Assembly: GCA_023362775.1 (NCBI GenBank)
Contig: JALMGJ010000004.1
Location: 49,656,298 to 49,720,297, forward strand
DNA length: 64,000 nucleotides
Direction: 5' to 3'
Source: Charina bottae
Taxonomy: Eukaryota > Chordata > Lepidosauria > Squamata > Charinaidae
Every line of letters starts with the position of its first letter. Positions within the stretch are counted from its first letter, which is position 1. The position numbers and the translations under genes were made by a program. Positions 20,621 through 31,360 of the stretch are shown here, piece after piece. Under the pieces are notes generated by a model. That model was not told the origin of the DNA. It did not search any database and was given only the letters and a program-made list of their open reading frames with translations.

Positions 20621-23600
20621 GAGAAAGGGATTTAATTTGTCAGAAGTAGATCAAGAGCTATGACATTGTTCTGTTAAAAGCTCCAATGAGCCCCAAAATA
20701 TTTATTTCTGCTAAGGTAATTCAGGACTGCATCTATGCTGGAGCCCTTTTCATTTGTGAGGCAATCTGACAATATTTCTTTCAAATGCTTATTGAATATA
20801 TAATGCATATGATAATGAATGAAATACAGAAGCTACTATGATCACATTGTGAGCAACACTCAAACCCCAGTGCAGAAGGGTTGTAGTTGCAGGGCAAATA
20901 GGAAATGTCATGCTCATTTTACCACCAATGCTCCAATTTCTACCATTTCAGGTTGCTTTTTAAAAATAGTTAATTTCAGGCATCTCCATAGAAATTCAGA
21001 ATGTGTGCATAAAAATTAGTTGTGTGGTTCATATGTTTGAACCTCTGTAAGCACACTCTTGAAACCACACACACTCAAGTTTCCTGTGCATGAATTCCAT
21101 TCTCCCAAGACAAGTTAGGAAGTATCCAAATGGCTCAATTTTTGCTGGATGATGGCATACCTTTGCAATTCCTTTTATTTTCTTCTCTAAGTAGCATAAT
21201 GTTCCTTTCTCAATAAGGAGAGGCTCTGTCCCTCTGTCCTTTCACATAGCCAATCTTTGAAACCACTCTTATTTGTCAGAGTTATACCACAAGACTGAAG
21301 AAGCATAATTTACATTACAGAATAGGGAAGTACTCTTATAATACTGTAATAGTGAAGTAAAATGACACCAGGAGAATTAGTTGACGAGTTCATTGTCTAT
21401 TGTGAATCAGTCAGATGTCATAGCATTGAGAAAAACACTAGCATAAATTGGTTCCAGTTTCTCAGTCTCACCTTGTTGCAGCTAATGAAGCAACAACATC
21501 AGCATCTGGGACAAGCCATGATAAAGTCATATGCATCATGTCGGCACTGTGCAAATGATGCAAATTATGTCATTTACATCAGTTACATTATTATGTAATT
21601 TATATAATGATTTCATAACACACATGATGTCACTTGTTCTTCCCCTGCAGACACCCATAACTAATGTATTTCTAGGAAATAATACATGTCTTCAGGATAA
21701 GTCAGCAAATTATAACAAATCAGTAGTCAGAGTTGAGAAGGAGGTTGTATTACTGACAGGATTGGAAGCTGAGGTAGGGACACATGGCCAGAGATATACT
21801 TTATCAACCTGTGTATATAACTAGAATTTTTTTTTTGCAGTGTCTACTTGTATCTTATCAGGAACTAAATGGTATTTGCTTAGGAAGCAAGGGAAGTGTA
21901 TGTGGGTTTTCTGGTTTTGGTTTTTTGAGATTCTTATTGCACTTGTTTGGGATATGTTCTATTTTATCTTTGTTTGATTGTCACATTTTGTCCACTCGAT
22001 GTTGGTAAAAATTGCATTACAGAAACAGGCTAAACCTTTCAACTCACAAAAGGTGGGATACATTGGGCCAGTTTTGCTCCATATATTAAATTCTGCTTTC
22101 CTCCTTTGTTTTATAGGTTTCTTTCTTTTGTGTTCATATATTCTGATTTCAGTATTTTGTGATTCCTGAGGGACGGAACAGAGAGACTATTTTATGAACT
22201 CAGATCAGAAATAAAGCAGGACCTCTTGTGAATGAGAATATTTTTACTTTAAGAAATTGATATTCTGAGATAAAAATTCTGTCAGAGGGAATAAGACACT
22301 TTGGACAGTACTAAAATAAGTGCTTTCTTCTTCCTTAGAAGCCCAAAGCATTTAGCACTGCAGTGTTTCATTTTATAAAATGAATAGCTTTGTTTTGAGA
22401 TTTCTTTAAGCTAAACATCTAATTGAATCAAACTGAAAAGATTCAAGCATAATATTTACACCAATATTAAAAATTTTATCACATTTCTTTTATCACAGTG
22501 CCTGCAGCCTAATCTTGGATTATTAGAATAGCAGAATAAACATAAAACATAAAACAAACAGAGATAAAGAAAGTGCTAATGATGCACACAGAAATAGGTC
22601 AGAAACAAAATGTTAAAACACATTATGATGTAGTTGAATCTTGGGACTTTAAATGGTGTATTGGAAGACTCAGAGAATTGGAAAATGAACAGACATTTTT
22701 ACTAAATTTTCCCTGAAATACTAATCCTTTGTCTAAGATTTAGTACTTCATGAAATATAGTTGAAAGCTTCTAATTTTTTTTAAAAAAAGAATAGCCCTC
22801 ATCTACAAATATAAAACAAGAAGGATTATATCTTCCACTGCTATTTGAAACATTAGTTTTCTATGCTGAGAAATTAATATAGCAAGGATTAAACTAGGAA
22901 AAGGTAAAGATGCCTCTCCATTAGCAGGGGTAAGCACATCTACTCTGGAGTTTCCTAGTTTTTTCTATAAAAGCCCAAGAAAATATATTGCGCATTAAGC
23001 AAAGGTAAAGGTAAAGGTTTGTAAAAAAATTCACAAAAACAAAGAAATTGTCAGATAGTTAAGGTTATACGTACCTTTAAATGGATGTAGCATTTATTGA
23101 AAAAAGATGTCTGGATAATAACCATGTCATACTTAGCATTCTGTCAAAATAAGTTTGACTCTAAAATCTTCTAAATCAAACAGAGGAAGAGAACAACAAG
23201 AAGGGGGAGAAATAGATAAGATTTTTGAGTTCAGCTCTGGAAACAATCCCCTATAATTAGCATTCCCAATAGCAAACTTTATAAAGTTGTTTGTCAGATG
23301 TATAAAATGCATTTTGAAATATAAGCAATATATCGCCTTCTGAGCCTTTACCGCAAGAGACTACTTTCTTTCAGGGACTACACTTCTATTTAAACAAATG
23401 TTTGGCTTCCAAGTAAGTAGAGCATTTCAGGAAGCATGACCAGTGATTACAGTGACGTCACCAGAACTGGTGAGGATGAAATAATTAGTCCCATTCCCAC
23501 TTCCCCAGTAAGGACAAATTCTTCTAAAGAAAATTAAAAACATTTTCCCAATGTTATAGCTTTCATTTATTTATTTTTATCACATTAATATTCTATTTTT

Positions 23601-24037
23601 TTTCCACCAGAAGATAAAGGACTTAGTTTTTATCTTCAGAGCAGCCAAGTAACTGGCTCAGGGTCATCCAGAGGAATGGGAAATTTACTAGTCCACCTCA
23701 GACAGGATATTGTTTGGGATTAGTCCTGCCTGTATGAGAGCATCTACTATTCCAGCCCTACCTGATTATTATGTTTGAGACTATGACTAGATTACACACT
23801 GTACTAAGTCATAATTTTGGGTGGGTGGGGGAACCTGGGTTGGTGTATATGCGAGTCCTGTCAACTGAATTAAATGAATAATTTATAACCAAACCAGGAG
23901 TTTGTGTGGTACATGTACCCATATTCATTTTCTGCAGTGTGTGTGATAGGATTTCTGTATTTTTCAGTTTACTGTGACAGTACGCTCTGCATTAAAAAAA
24001 ATGACATGATAAAATAAGAGCTTTCCCATATTTTAAC
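20621..24037. other. Long AT-rich unique stretch
   Basis: At 22895-23020 short GGTAAAG repeats resemble remnants of a Sauria SINE tail. At 23625-23760 a segment beginning CAGAGCAGCCAAGTAACTGG looks like an old SINE but cannot be assigned. Nothing else is recognised. Confidence 0.35.
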
Positions 24038-24366
24038 TTGCTCAGCAGGTAAGACGGCAGGCTTGTCAATCAGAAGATCGCAATTTCGGAGGTTCGAATC
24101 CCTAGCCCCACGTGACAGAGTGAGCTCCCGCACTCGCCCCAGCTCTTGCCAACCTAGCAATTCGAAACCATGCAAATGCAAGTAGATTAATAGGTACCAC
24201 TTCGGTGGGTAGGTAACAGTGTTCCGCGTGTGTCATGTGGCCACATGACCGTGGAAGCATCTTCGGACAACGCTGGCTCTTCGGCTAACAAACGGAGATG
24301 AGCACCGGCCCCTAGAGTCGGACACAACTGCACAAATGTGCGGGGGGAACCTTTACCTTTACCTTA
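24038..24366 (+). mobile_element. tRNA-derived SINE, Sauria type, nearly complete
   Basis: The copy starts inside the A-box region (GCTCAGCAGGTAAGACGG), lacking only the first bases of the head. It contains GGTTCGAATCCC (B box), the GCCAACCTAGCAATTCGAAA body, CACTTCGGTGGGTAGG and AGAGTCGGACACAACT, and ends in CCTTTACCTTTACC. No convincing target duplication is seen. Confidence 0.92.
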
Positions 24367-25204
24367 CCATGGAAAAAGTGTAACTTTCTGATTCCAGAAA
24401 AACATAGGTTATGATAAATTGTTGAGTTAAAACTGGTTTTGCATTTATATTGTGCATCAACTGTATTCTTTTGAGTGTATACATGCATTCCAACGTGTGT
24501 GCAGATGTATCTTAGTGTTTAGGGAGAACAGTGATCGCTGTAACCTACTATCAAGTTTCTAACCCTGTATATTTCATCTTTATATCCAAACATGCAGAGA
24601 ATAGGAATATCAGGTTTACCTTTGTTTTCAATTTTATAACATGAGTATGATTAATAAGAAAACCTGGAAGGATCAATGCAGAATTCTGCAAATGCCATGT
24701 TTCTTGTAAGAAGACCAAGTAATGTTCCTAAATAAAAATAGAAAATTCTTGATCTATATTCCATAACTAAAAGTTATATTTTCTTAGGAAAACAGTATTT
24801 TAAAGATTAAGATGGAGGCACATTAAAAAGAAAAGTGAGGAGACAGATAAACTTGTAGATGCAGTTGATTGTGATCCACCACCAGCACCCCGCTCCCCAA
24901 AAAATATTGTTAAGACTATATACAACATTATTGGAACTTGTTTGCATGAAGGCATGTAAACCAGTTAGGGGAAATTTTATTAAAAAGCAATATATAATAT
25001 TCCGAATAAGTGTATCATAAAAACTAGCAATTAGAATGTCAGTCTTTAGAAGTGTAATCCTCATTCAACACAGCTTGTAGTGTGAAATTCCAAAAAGAAG
25101 TCTAAATGGACATTAAGCAATAGACTAGGTAAGTCTGATGATTGTCTGTAAGCTCTGTTAGTGATAGTAGTATTAATAGTAACAGTAATAGTGGTATTAC
25201 CTAA
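24367..25204. other. Unique DNA, nothing recognised
   Basis: No repeat family or coding domain identified. Confidence 0.45.
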
Positions 25205-25276
25205 CTGACCAGAGTCTACCATGGTAGAGATGGGCAGTGATAAATCCAAATAATAAATAAATAATAAATAAATAAA
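25205..25276 (+). repeat. LINE tail fragment with AATA repeats
   Basis: GAGATGGGCAGTGATAAATC followed by AATAATAAATAAATAAT resembles the last bases of the CR1/L2-like LINE 3' end (compare 20570-20620). Confidence 0.5.
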
Positions 25277-26076
25277 TTACAGTTTTATTTACTAGGCTTT
25301 GTACTGACCATTTCTACACTTGGGATTCATAGCATCATTTAGCCACTGCTGTGACAATATATCCCTAATTCTAGGTGATTGTCTAAATTACTAGTATGGA
25401 AATTGGAGATGGAGATAGAGAGGTATACATACACACTGGCCTGAGCCTTTAAACTGCTTTTTCTAATCAAATGCCTCACTCCCTGGAGAACATCTGATTC
25501 AGTTCTTTCTGAGTTTTTCCCTGCCATACAAGGTATTAGCATTGCCTTCTCCTTTTCGTTGATTAGGATCACATTTCACTACAAGCATCTTATCTTGATA
25601 GCATAATAATCCCTAATTATTCAAGGTGAACAATTATGCTTTTTAAAAAGTTTTGCTCTCTCATCTTGCTTCTTTTTTAAAATATCTAGTTACTCATTTT
25701 ACTTTTTAACAGTTCCCTGGAGATTTAAAAAGGTCTCCAAAGTGTTATGTTTTCTTGGCAAAAATTTTCCCAAACTCCCACAGCTTCAGTTTTAAAATAA
25801 CATTGATACTTTTCCTGCTGTTAAAAGATTCCTCTAGGATTTCTATTTTTTCACAGTCAAACAAAGCATTTAAAAATAGCATTAGTCTACTAATATTCTA
25901 CAAGATCAGCTGGATAATGTGAACAAAATGCGTTTCAGAATTCTAAGATACTCCCTGATATTCCTTGGTGCTAGTTAAGTGATTCTTTGTTTTCTCTGTT
26001 GAGGAAATGTTATGTGTTTTTCCTTACAAACTTCCATTTGTCATATAATTTAGTATTACGACTCTTTTCTCTCTAA
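25277..26076. other. Unique DNA, nothing recognised
   Basis: No repeat family or coding domain identified. Confidence 0.45.
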
Positions 26077-26081
26077 AAGGT
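26077..26081. repeat. LTR element target site duplication, left (AAGGT)
   Basis: AAGGT directly precedes the TG of one LTR and directly follows the CA of the other (32600-32604). Five bases is the usual Ty3/gypsy integration footprint. Confidence 0.95.
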
Positions 26082-26422
26082 TGTAAGGCACTCCATCCGA
26101 TATCTGTAATCTCCCTACTCTAGAGTAACTCACAGACGCATGAGTTCTTAGAAGTAGGATAGTTTATTACAGGATACAGAAGCTAGCACGAACAAAGACT
26201 GGAATGGCGATTCTGGGAACAAGCAGCATATTTAAACCTTTCCCTCCCCCAGGGTCCTTTGCTGCTGACACGTGTGGTCAGGTCTACCTGGTTGCTCCGG
26301 CAACCGCCTCCCAGATGTGTATTCCCGTGCGTCGGGTGGATGTCAGCTTCGCACCACTTCCAGTCTTCTGAGGAGCCCTTTGTCTGCCTGCCCTTTTGGC
26401 AGAGATCGGATGATCTCTGACA
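26082..26422 (-). repeat. 3' LTR (sense of the element)
   Basis: 341 bp, TG...CA. On the minus strand it carries a TTTAAATA box, the transcript-start candidate CATTCCAGTC near 26206 and AATAAA at 26163-26168, as in the other LTR. Confidence 0.96.
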
Positions 26423-26438
26423 TGCTCCCGCCCCAAAA
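26423..26438 (-). promoter_or_regulatory. Polypurine tract of the LTR element
   Basis: On the minus strand TTTTGGGGCGGGAGCA lies directly against the TG of the 3' LTR, the position where a plus-strand DNA primer is cut from RNA. Confidence 0.75.
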
Positions 26439-26452
26439 CTCACCCCCCCGGT

Positions 26453-28075
26453 TCAGTGGGGTTTGTCTGGGAATTCTTTATGGAACTTCTTGACTAATTT
26501 AGGGGCGCGTGTGTGTTTGGCGCTGACCCATTCCTTGTCTCCAATTGGTAGGTGTTGCCACTTCACTAGGTACTGTAGCTGCCCCTTGTGTCGTCTGGAG
26601 TCCAGAATTCTATCAATCTCGAAATGTGGTTCGCCCTCCACCAACAATGGGGGGGGTTCCTCTGGTTCAGGGTGCCAGTGTTGTGAACTGTGGTGTTGTT
26701 TCAACAAACTGATGTGGAACACAGGATGCACCTTTCTTAGCGCTTTTGGCAATTGTAATTTTGCCGCTACTGGGTTGATGACCTCAATGATTGGGAATGG
26801 ACCTATGAATTTTGGTGCCAATTTCCGTGATGGTTGTGTTGTCCGCAGATTTTTTGTTGACAAATACACCTTGTCTCCTACTCTTAATTCCCATTCTTCC
26901 CCCCTCTTACGGTCCGCATATTTTTTGTAACTAGCTTTGGCTTCCTTCAATGTTTGCACCATGACTGGCCAATTGCTGCTTAGTTTCTCTATCCATTCAT
27001 CCGCTTTTAGGGGTTGTGGCAATTCCGTGTTGTGTGACATGGCCAGTTCGGGGATAGTTACAAAGTCCTGCCCTGTGGCGACTTTGAATGGTGAAAACCC
27101 CGTGCTTTGATGTACCGCGTTATTGTAAGCAACCTCTGTGAACGGCAACAGTTCCGCCCAATCATTCTGTTGGTAGTTAGTGTAACATCTAAGGTATTGC
27201 TCCAATGTAGCATTCAGGTGTTCGCTTGCACCATCTGTGCAAGGATGGAACGCACTGCTGAGCCCCTGTGCCGCTCCAATTAAAGTCAAAAAAGCCCGCC
27301 AAAATTTGGAAGTAAAAGTGCTGCCACGATCGCTGATTATGCGTTCCGGCGTTCCGTGGGCTCTATAGATGTGTTGTATGAACAGTCTAGCTAGTTTTTG
27401 AGCATTCGGTATTCCTTTGCATGCAATGAAGTGTGCCTGCTTGGAGAATAGATCAGTGACTACCCAAATTGCCGTGTTCTTTTTGCTCACCGGCAAATCT
27501 ACTATGAAGTCCATGGCAATTTGCTTCCATGGCTGTGAGGGGTTTGCTACTTCCTGCAGCTTCCCTGTAGGTTTCCCAATTTTCCTTTTGGCCATTGCGC
27601 ACACTGGGCATGAGCGCACATAGTCTTTAACATCAGTGCGCAAGGATGGCCACCAAAATTTGCATCGGATTAAGTGTAGCGTTTTTACGAAGCCAAAATG
27701 CCCTGCCGTTTTGTGATCATGATGCATGGTTAAGACCTTTTGCCTTAAGGGCTCAGGGACATAGGCTTTGTTGTCCTTCCACCCCACTCCATCCTTCTCC
27801 ACTAGGTTCTGTTTGTTCTCTCCCCACCAGGTGTCCGTTACTGTTGCCGCCCGCAGCTCGGCTGTCCACGGGTCGCTTTCAGCCGCACGCTTCGCGGTGC
27901 TGCGGGTGATTGCCATGTTGCCCTCCCCCCTCCCGTCTGTTATTGCTGAGCTCTGTGCCTCCACTGGCTGGGAGGGGATGAGGGATTCGATGACCTCTTC
28001 CATTTTGCTCTCATGTTGCGGCAAGCGTGATAACGCGTCTGCCAAATAGTTTTTTCCCCCAGGAAAATACTTCAA
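26453..28075 (-). CDS. pol: Chromovirus pol, second part: integrase and C-terminal chromodomain
   Basis: The 540-codon frame carries the integrase, which inserts the cDNA into host chromatin. Seen in order: a zinc-binding HHCC-like region (HHDHKTAGHFG at about 118-128, CPVC at 156-159), the catalytic core with Asp189 (AMDFIVDLP), Asp249 (ISDRGSTF) and Glu285 (GASEHLNAT), a GPF-type segment (KFIGPFPIIEV), and a chromodomain near residues 485-535 (ILDSRR then YLVKWQ and EWV). A chromodomain is expected to direct integration through methylated histone tails. The first Met is not the natural start: coding similarity continues upstream of it until the frame break at 28094-28100. The stop lies just before the polypurine tract. 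Confidence 0.95.
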   Translation of the reverse strand: MKYFPGGKNYLADALSRLPQHESKMEEVIESLIPSQPVEAQSSAITDGRGEGNMAITRSTAKRAAESDPWTAELRAATVTDTWWGENKQNLVEKDGVGWKDNKAYVPEPLRQKVLTMHHDHKTAGHFGFVKTLHLIRCKFWWPSLRTDVKDYVRSCPVCAMAKRKIGKPTGKLQEVANPSQPWKQIAMDFIVDLPVSKKNTAIWVVTDLFSKQAHFIACKGIPNAQKLARLFIQHIYRAHGTPERIISDRGSTFTSKFWRAFLTLIGAAQGLSSAFHPCTDGASEHLNATLEQYLRCYTNYQQNDWAELLPFTEVAYNNAVHQSTGFSPFKVATGQDFVTIPELAMSHNTELPQPLKADEWIEKLSSNWPVMVQTLKEAKASYKKYADRKRGEEWELRVGDKVYLSTKNLRTTQPSRKLAPKFIGPFPIIEVINPVAAKLQLPKALRKVHPVFHISLLKQHHSSQHWHPEPEEPPPLLVEGEPHFEIDRILDSRRHKGQLQYLVKWQHLPIGDKEWVSAKHTRAPKLVKKFHKEFPDKPH

Positions 28076-28091
28076 CGTGAAGTTGAATCTG

Positions 28092-29966
28092 CTAAAAAAA
28101 TTCTGCCCACCTGAGGTGCTTAGGGTTCAACTTCCTGGGTGATTTGAGAGCTTCCAAATTTTTATGGTCCGTCCACACTTGGAACGGCTCTGCTGTGCCT
28201 TCTAAGAGATGTCGCCACGTGCTTAGGGCATGTTTGACAGCGAAAGCCTCTTTTTCCCAAATATGCCATCTTTTCTCCGTCAGGTTAAACTTTCGGGAAA
28301 TGTACGCGCATGGCCTTAATTTCCCCGTGTCATCCTCCTGCAAGAGTATGGCCCCCACTGCACTAATAGATGCATCTGTGTGTATCACAAATGGTTTGTC
28401 AGCTTCTGGGTGCTTGAGTATGGGTTCTTTTGTGAACATTTCTTTTAGGCTATCAAACGCTGCCTGGCATTCCTGTGTCCATACGAGTTTCGTGCTCGGT
28501 GATGGGGCTTTCGCGTTTGCTCCCTTGCCTTTTGTCTTTAATAGGTCAGTCAGGGGCAGTGCGATTTGTGCGAAATTCTGAATAAATTGCCTATAGAACC
28601 CCGCAAAACCGAGGAACGCTTGCAGCTGTCTGCGAGTGCGGGGGGGCTGCCAGCCCAAGACCGCTTTGACTTTCTCAGGATCCATCTCGATGCCCTCATG
28701 CGAAATGCGATACCCCAAGAAGTCTAGTTGTTCCCTGTGAAATTCACATTTCTCAAGTTTTACATAAAGCTTAGCCTCGAGTAATTTCTCAAGCACCCTC
28801 TTAACCAACTCCATGTGTTCCTCCAGATTTTCAGAAAAAATCAGTATGTCATCCAAATATACAATTACCCCTTTGTACAGAAATTCATACAATACTTCGT
28901 TTATGAACCTCATGAAGATTCCCGGTCCCCCTGCAATCCCAAACGGGAGCACCCTGTATTGGAAGGAACCCAATGGGCAATTGAATGCAGTTTTCCATTC
29001 GTCCCCCTCCCTTATGCGAACATGATAGTAAGCTTCCCTAACATCTAGTTTTGTGAAAATTTTCCCCTTAGATAGCTGAGCTAACATGTCTTTCAGCAAC
29101 GGGAGAGGGTACTGTCTCGTAACCGAAATTGCATTAAGACCCCTGTAGTCAGTGCAAAGCCACAGGGACCCATCTTTTTTATTCCTGAACAATACCAGGG
29201 CTGCAAGGGGGGAGTTGGCTGGCTCAATGAACCCCCGTGCCAAATTTTTATCTATGAATTTGCGCAATTCTTGCAGTTCTTTTTGCGTCATGGCATACAT
29301 CTTGGGCTTGGGAAACGGTGCCCCTGGGATGAGGTCAATGGTTGCGTCTGACTGCCTATGGGGGGGTTCTTGCTCACATTCCTTCTTATCGAATATCTCT
29401 GCTACCGGGAGGTATTTCTCCGGAATTGTGCTTGTGAGTGTGCCACCCCCTTGGTCCTGCTCCCCCTCCTCAATTTCCATCCCCATTGCCCCCAGCTCAA
29501 TGCTGCTAGGTGTGCTCTCATTGTCCATCTCGTGATAAGTCCCATCCGTAAAGTCCAAATCTCCTGAGACCCAATCCACCTTGGGGTTTCTTGCCCTCAA
29601 CCATTTCAGTCCTAACACAATGGGTCGTGTTGCAATGGGAGCCACTAGGAACCGCAAAGTCTCTACATGAGTCCCCAAAGTCATTTGCAGTCCTTCAGTG
29701 TAGAACTCCACTGGCCCCCCCTTCAGTTCCGACCCGTCCAATTGGCAAAATGTGATGGGCGTTTTGAGCTTAAACAGGTCCAGTCCCATCTTTTCAGCTA
29801 CGTTTGGGTGCATTAAGTTTCTAGAGCAACCTGAGTCTAGCATTGCAACCCCCACATACTTTTTCCTCCCACCCAAAGTCCTCAACTGTACCTTTAGGTG
29901 CATTGTTGGGGTGTTGCAACTACTTCCTTTGCGCCCCTTTGTGGAGGTCTGTCCTGTGGCGCTCAT
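28092..29966 (-). CDS. pol: Chromovirus pol, first part: protease, reverse transcriptase, RNase H
   Basis: The 624-codon frame begins with an ATG that overlaps the double stop of the gag frame (TGATGA), in the -1 frame relative to gag. The protease active site is DSG at residues 44-46. The reverse transcriptase covers about 215-450 with TKLDVREAYYHVRI (first catalytic Asp) and YLDD at 370-373. RNase H follows, with the HTDAS motif and a WTDHKNLEAL segment near the end. The frame then stops at a TAG created at a run of seven A (plus strand 28094-28100), while similarity continues in another frame. This is either a real one-base indel or a sequencing error in the homopolymer. All visible catalytic motifs are intact. 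Confidence 0.95.
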   Translation of the reverse strand: MSATGQTSTKGRKGSSCNTPTMHLKVQLRTLGGRKKYVGVAMLDSGCSRNLMHPNVAEKMGLDLFKLKTPITFCQLDGSELKGGPVEFYTEGLQMTLGTHVETLRFLVAPIATRPIVLGLKWLRARNPKVDWVSGDLDFTDGTYHEMDNESTPSSIELGAMGMEIEEGEQDQGGGTLTSTIPEKYLPVAEIFDKKECEQEPPHRQSDATIDLIPGAPFPKPKMYAMTQKELQELRKFIDKNLARGFIEPANSPLAALVLFRNKKDGSLWLCTDYRGLNAISVTRQYPLPLLKDMLAQLSKGKIFTKLDVREAYYHVRIREGDEWKTAFNCPLGSFQYRVLPFGIAGGPGIFMRFINEVLYEFLYKGVIVYLDDILIFSENLEEHMELVKRVLEKLLEAKLYVKLEKCEFHREQLDFLGYRISHEGIEMDPEKVKAVLGWQPPRTRRQLQAFLGFAGFYRQFIQNFAQIALPLTDLLKTKGKGANAKAPSPSTKLVWTQECQAAFDSLKEMFTKEPILKHPEADKPFVIHTDASISAVGAILLQEDDTGKLRPCAYISRKFNLTEKRWHIWEKEAFAVKHALSTWRHLLEGTAEPFQVWTDHKNLEALKSPRKLNPKHLRWAEFF

Positions 29967-30178
29967 CAGAACAGACCTGGCTCGTTTCCCGCCGTCTGGA
30001 TTTCAAAGTCAGAGTCATCGCTGTCTTCTTCTAGGCCCGGATTCTGCCATGGGTTCACGGTTGTCGCAGCCGCTCCTTTTCCCTTGATGTGTGTTGTTTT
30101 GAGGGTACATCTGTCAGCTGCCTTTTTCGCCGGAGGTTTTTCCTTAACGCTTGTTTTCCCCTGAGGGCAAGCGCTAAT
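29966..30178 (-). pseudogene. gag: Chromovirus gag, C-terminal remainder after the in-frame TGA
   Basis: Directly after the TGA at 30179-30181 the gag frame stays open for about 70 codons. It has a Cys at the spacing needed to finish a CX2CX4HX4C zinc knuckle and a basic, then acidic, tail (a GLEEDSDDSDFE segment). It ends in two successive TGA codons that overlap the pol ATG at 29966. Confidence 0.8.
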
Positions 30179-31360
30179 TCAGTGTCCCTCCTTCCCGCAG
30201 CAGAAGCACAGTCCCTCTCTTGCCCGACGGTCCTTCTCCTCTTCCCAATTCCGCTGTTTCACGTTCGAGCGAGGCTGGTTAATGAAAGTCCCCTCGTTCC
30301 TCTGCCTGGATTGTACGTTTCTGATACTTTGTAACTGTAGTCTGTTACTCTCAATTTTCCCAGCTAATTGGATCCACCCCTCTAAAGTTTCAGGGTCATC
30401 TCTATCTAAAGCCTTTTCCAGTAAGTCCTGTTTTAGGCCATATTGAAAGTGTTCTATCTTTATCGATTCTGGCCAGTCCGGCAGATAGGATAATAATCTT
30501 TTAAAGTCCATAGCATATTCAGCTACTGTCCTAGTTCCCTGCCTTAAGTTCCGGAGTCGGGCCCTAGCTGAGACTTTGGTCAGCGTATCTTCAAACCGTT
30601 TCCGGAGGGCATACATGAACTCTTGGAAGTCCCTTAGTTCCCTAGCCCTCCTGTCATGAAGTGTTACCAGCCAGTCCCCTGCCTCACCTTCCAGAAAACT
30701 GGAGACGTATCTAATTTTGCTCTCTTCCGTTCGGAAGGTGTATTCGAATTCGCTCATGAACCCTTGTACGTGAGTCAAGAAGCATGCTAAATTCTTGGGG
30801 TTGCCGTTGAATTTCGTTTTTAGTTCACCCATTCCAAATGGTGTATGTGCCCCCCCTGGGGTCACGAACTGGTTGTATGACGGGGTCCTGGGTGCTCTGT
30901 TGTAGGGGTAAAATTCCTCCTCTTCACTTTCGATGTCTCCCTCTCCCTCGGGTGGCCCCAGGTTCAGTTCCCGCCCTTTGGGTTTATCTACCTTGTCCAT
31001 TACTTTCCTAAAGGCAGCGCCCAATGAGTCCATTTTATTCATCAACATTCCTATATTTAACTGCACATTGGACATCTGTTCCTCCAACCTTACGATGCGC
31101 TGGGTTGGGGTGACCTTCTTCTGGTTTCCTTTTGCCCCTTTCTCCGCTAGCCCTTTGCCTACAGCTACGGACCATCCCTCTAGCTCTGGTTCGGTGCTGC
31201 TTTTCTGAATAGGGGTATTGGTTACCTCGATATGCTTTTCTTTGCTCTGCGCTTTTCTGCTCTCCATCCTCTGGTTGCCTGCGGAGCTGGGTCCCGCTTC
31301 TTCTTCGTAGGTTCCTGCTACCTCTGCCGGTTCCATTGCTTGCCGGTATCCTCTGCCCAC
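30179..31360 (-). CDS. gag: Chromovirus gag (capsid and nucleocapsid), cut in the zinc knuckle
   Basis: The 393-codon frame encodes a sushi-type Gag, the structural protein of the intracellular particle. An acidic and Ser-rich N-terminus is followed by a probable coiled-coil segment (IVRLEEQMSNVQLNIGMLMN, about residues 88-107). A retrotransposon-Gag capsid domain runs from about 170 to 330 (KFNGNPKNLACFLTHVQGFM, then GEAGDWL and LRNLRQGTRTVAEYAMDF). A basic linker follows, then CFCCGKEGH, the first three ligands of a CCHC knuckle. The next codon is TGA, and the frame continues open beyond it. The TGA may be a disabling mutation or a readthrough signal. Mammalian PEG10/RTL genes derive from this class of Gag. 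The start was chosen as the first ATG after the repetitive leader. Confidence 0.9.
   Translation of the reverse strand: MGRGYRQAMEPAEVAGTYEEEAGPSSAGNQRMESRKAQSKEKHIEVTNTPIQKSSTEPELEGWSVAVGKGLAEKGAKGNQKKVTPTQRIVRLEEQMSNVQLNIGMLMNKMDSLGAAFRKVMDKVDKPKGRELNLGPPEGEGDIESEEEEFYPYNRAPRTPSYNQFVTPGGAHTPFGMGELKTKFNGNPKNLACFLTHVQGFMSEFEYTFRTEESKIRYVSSFLEGEAGDWLVTLHDRRARELRDFQEFMYALRKRFEDTLTKVSARARLRNLRQGTRTVAEYAMDFKRLLSYLPDWPESIKIEHFQYGLKQDLLEKALDRDDPETLEGWIQLAGKIESNRLQLQSIRNVQSRQRNEGTFINQPRSNVKQRNWEEEKDRRAREGLCFCCGKEGH

Noticed and set aside
26463..30334. Plus-strand open frames across the LTR element
   Set aside because: They are antisense to gag and pol and carry no domain.
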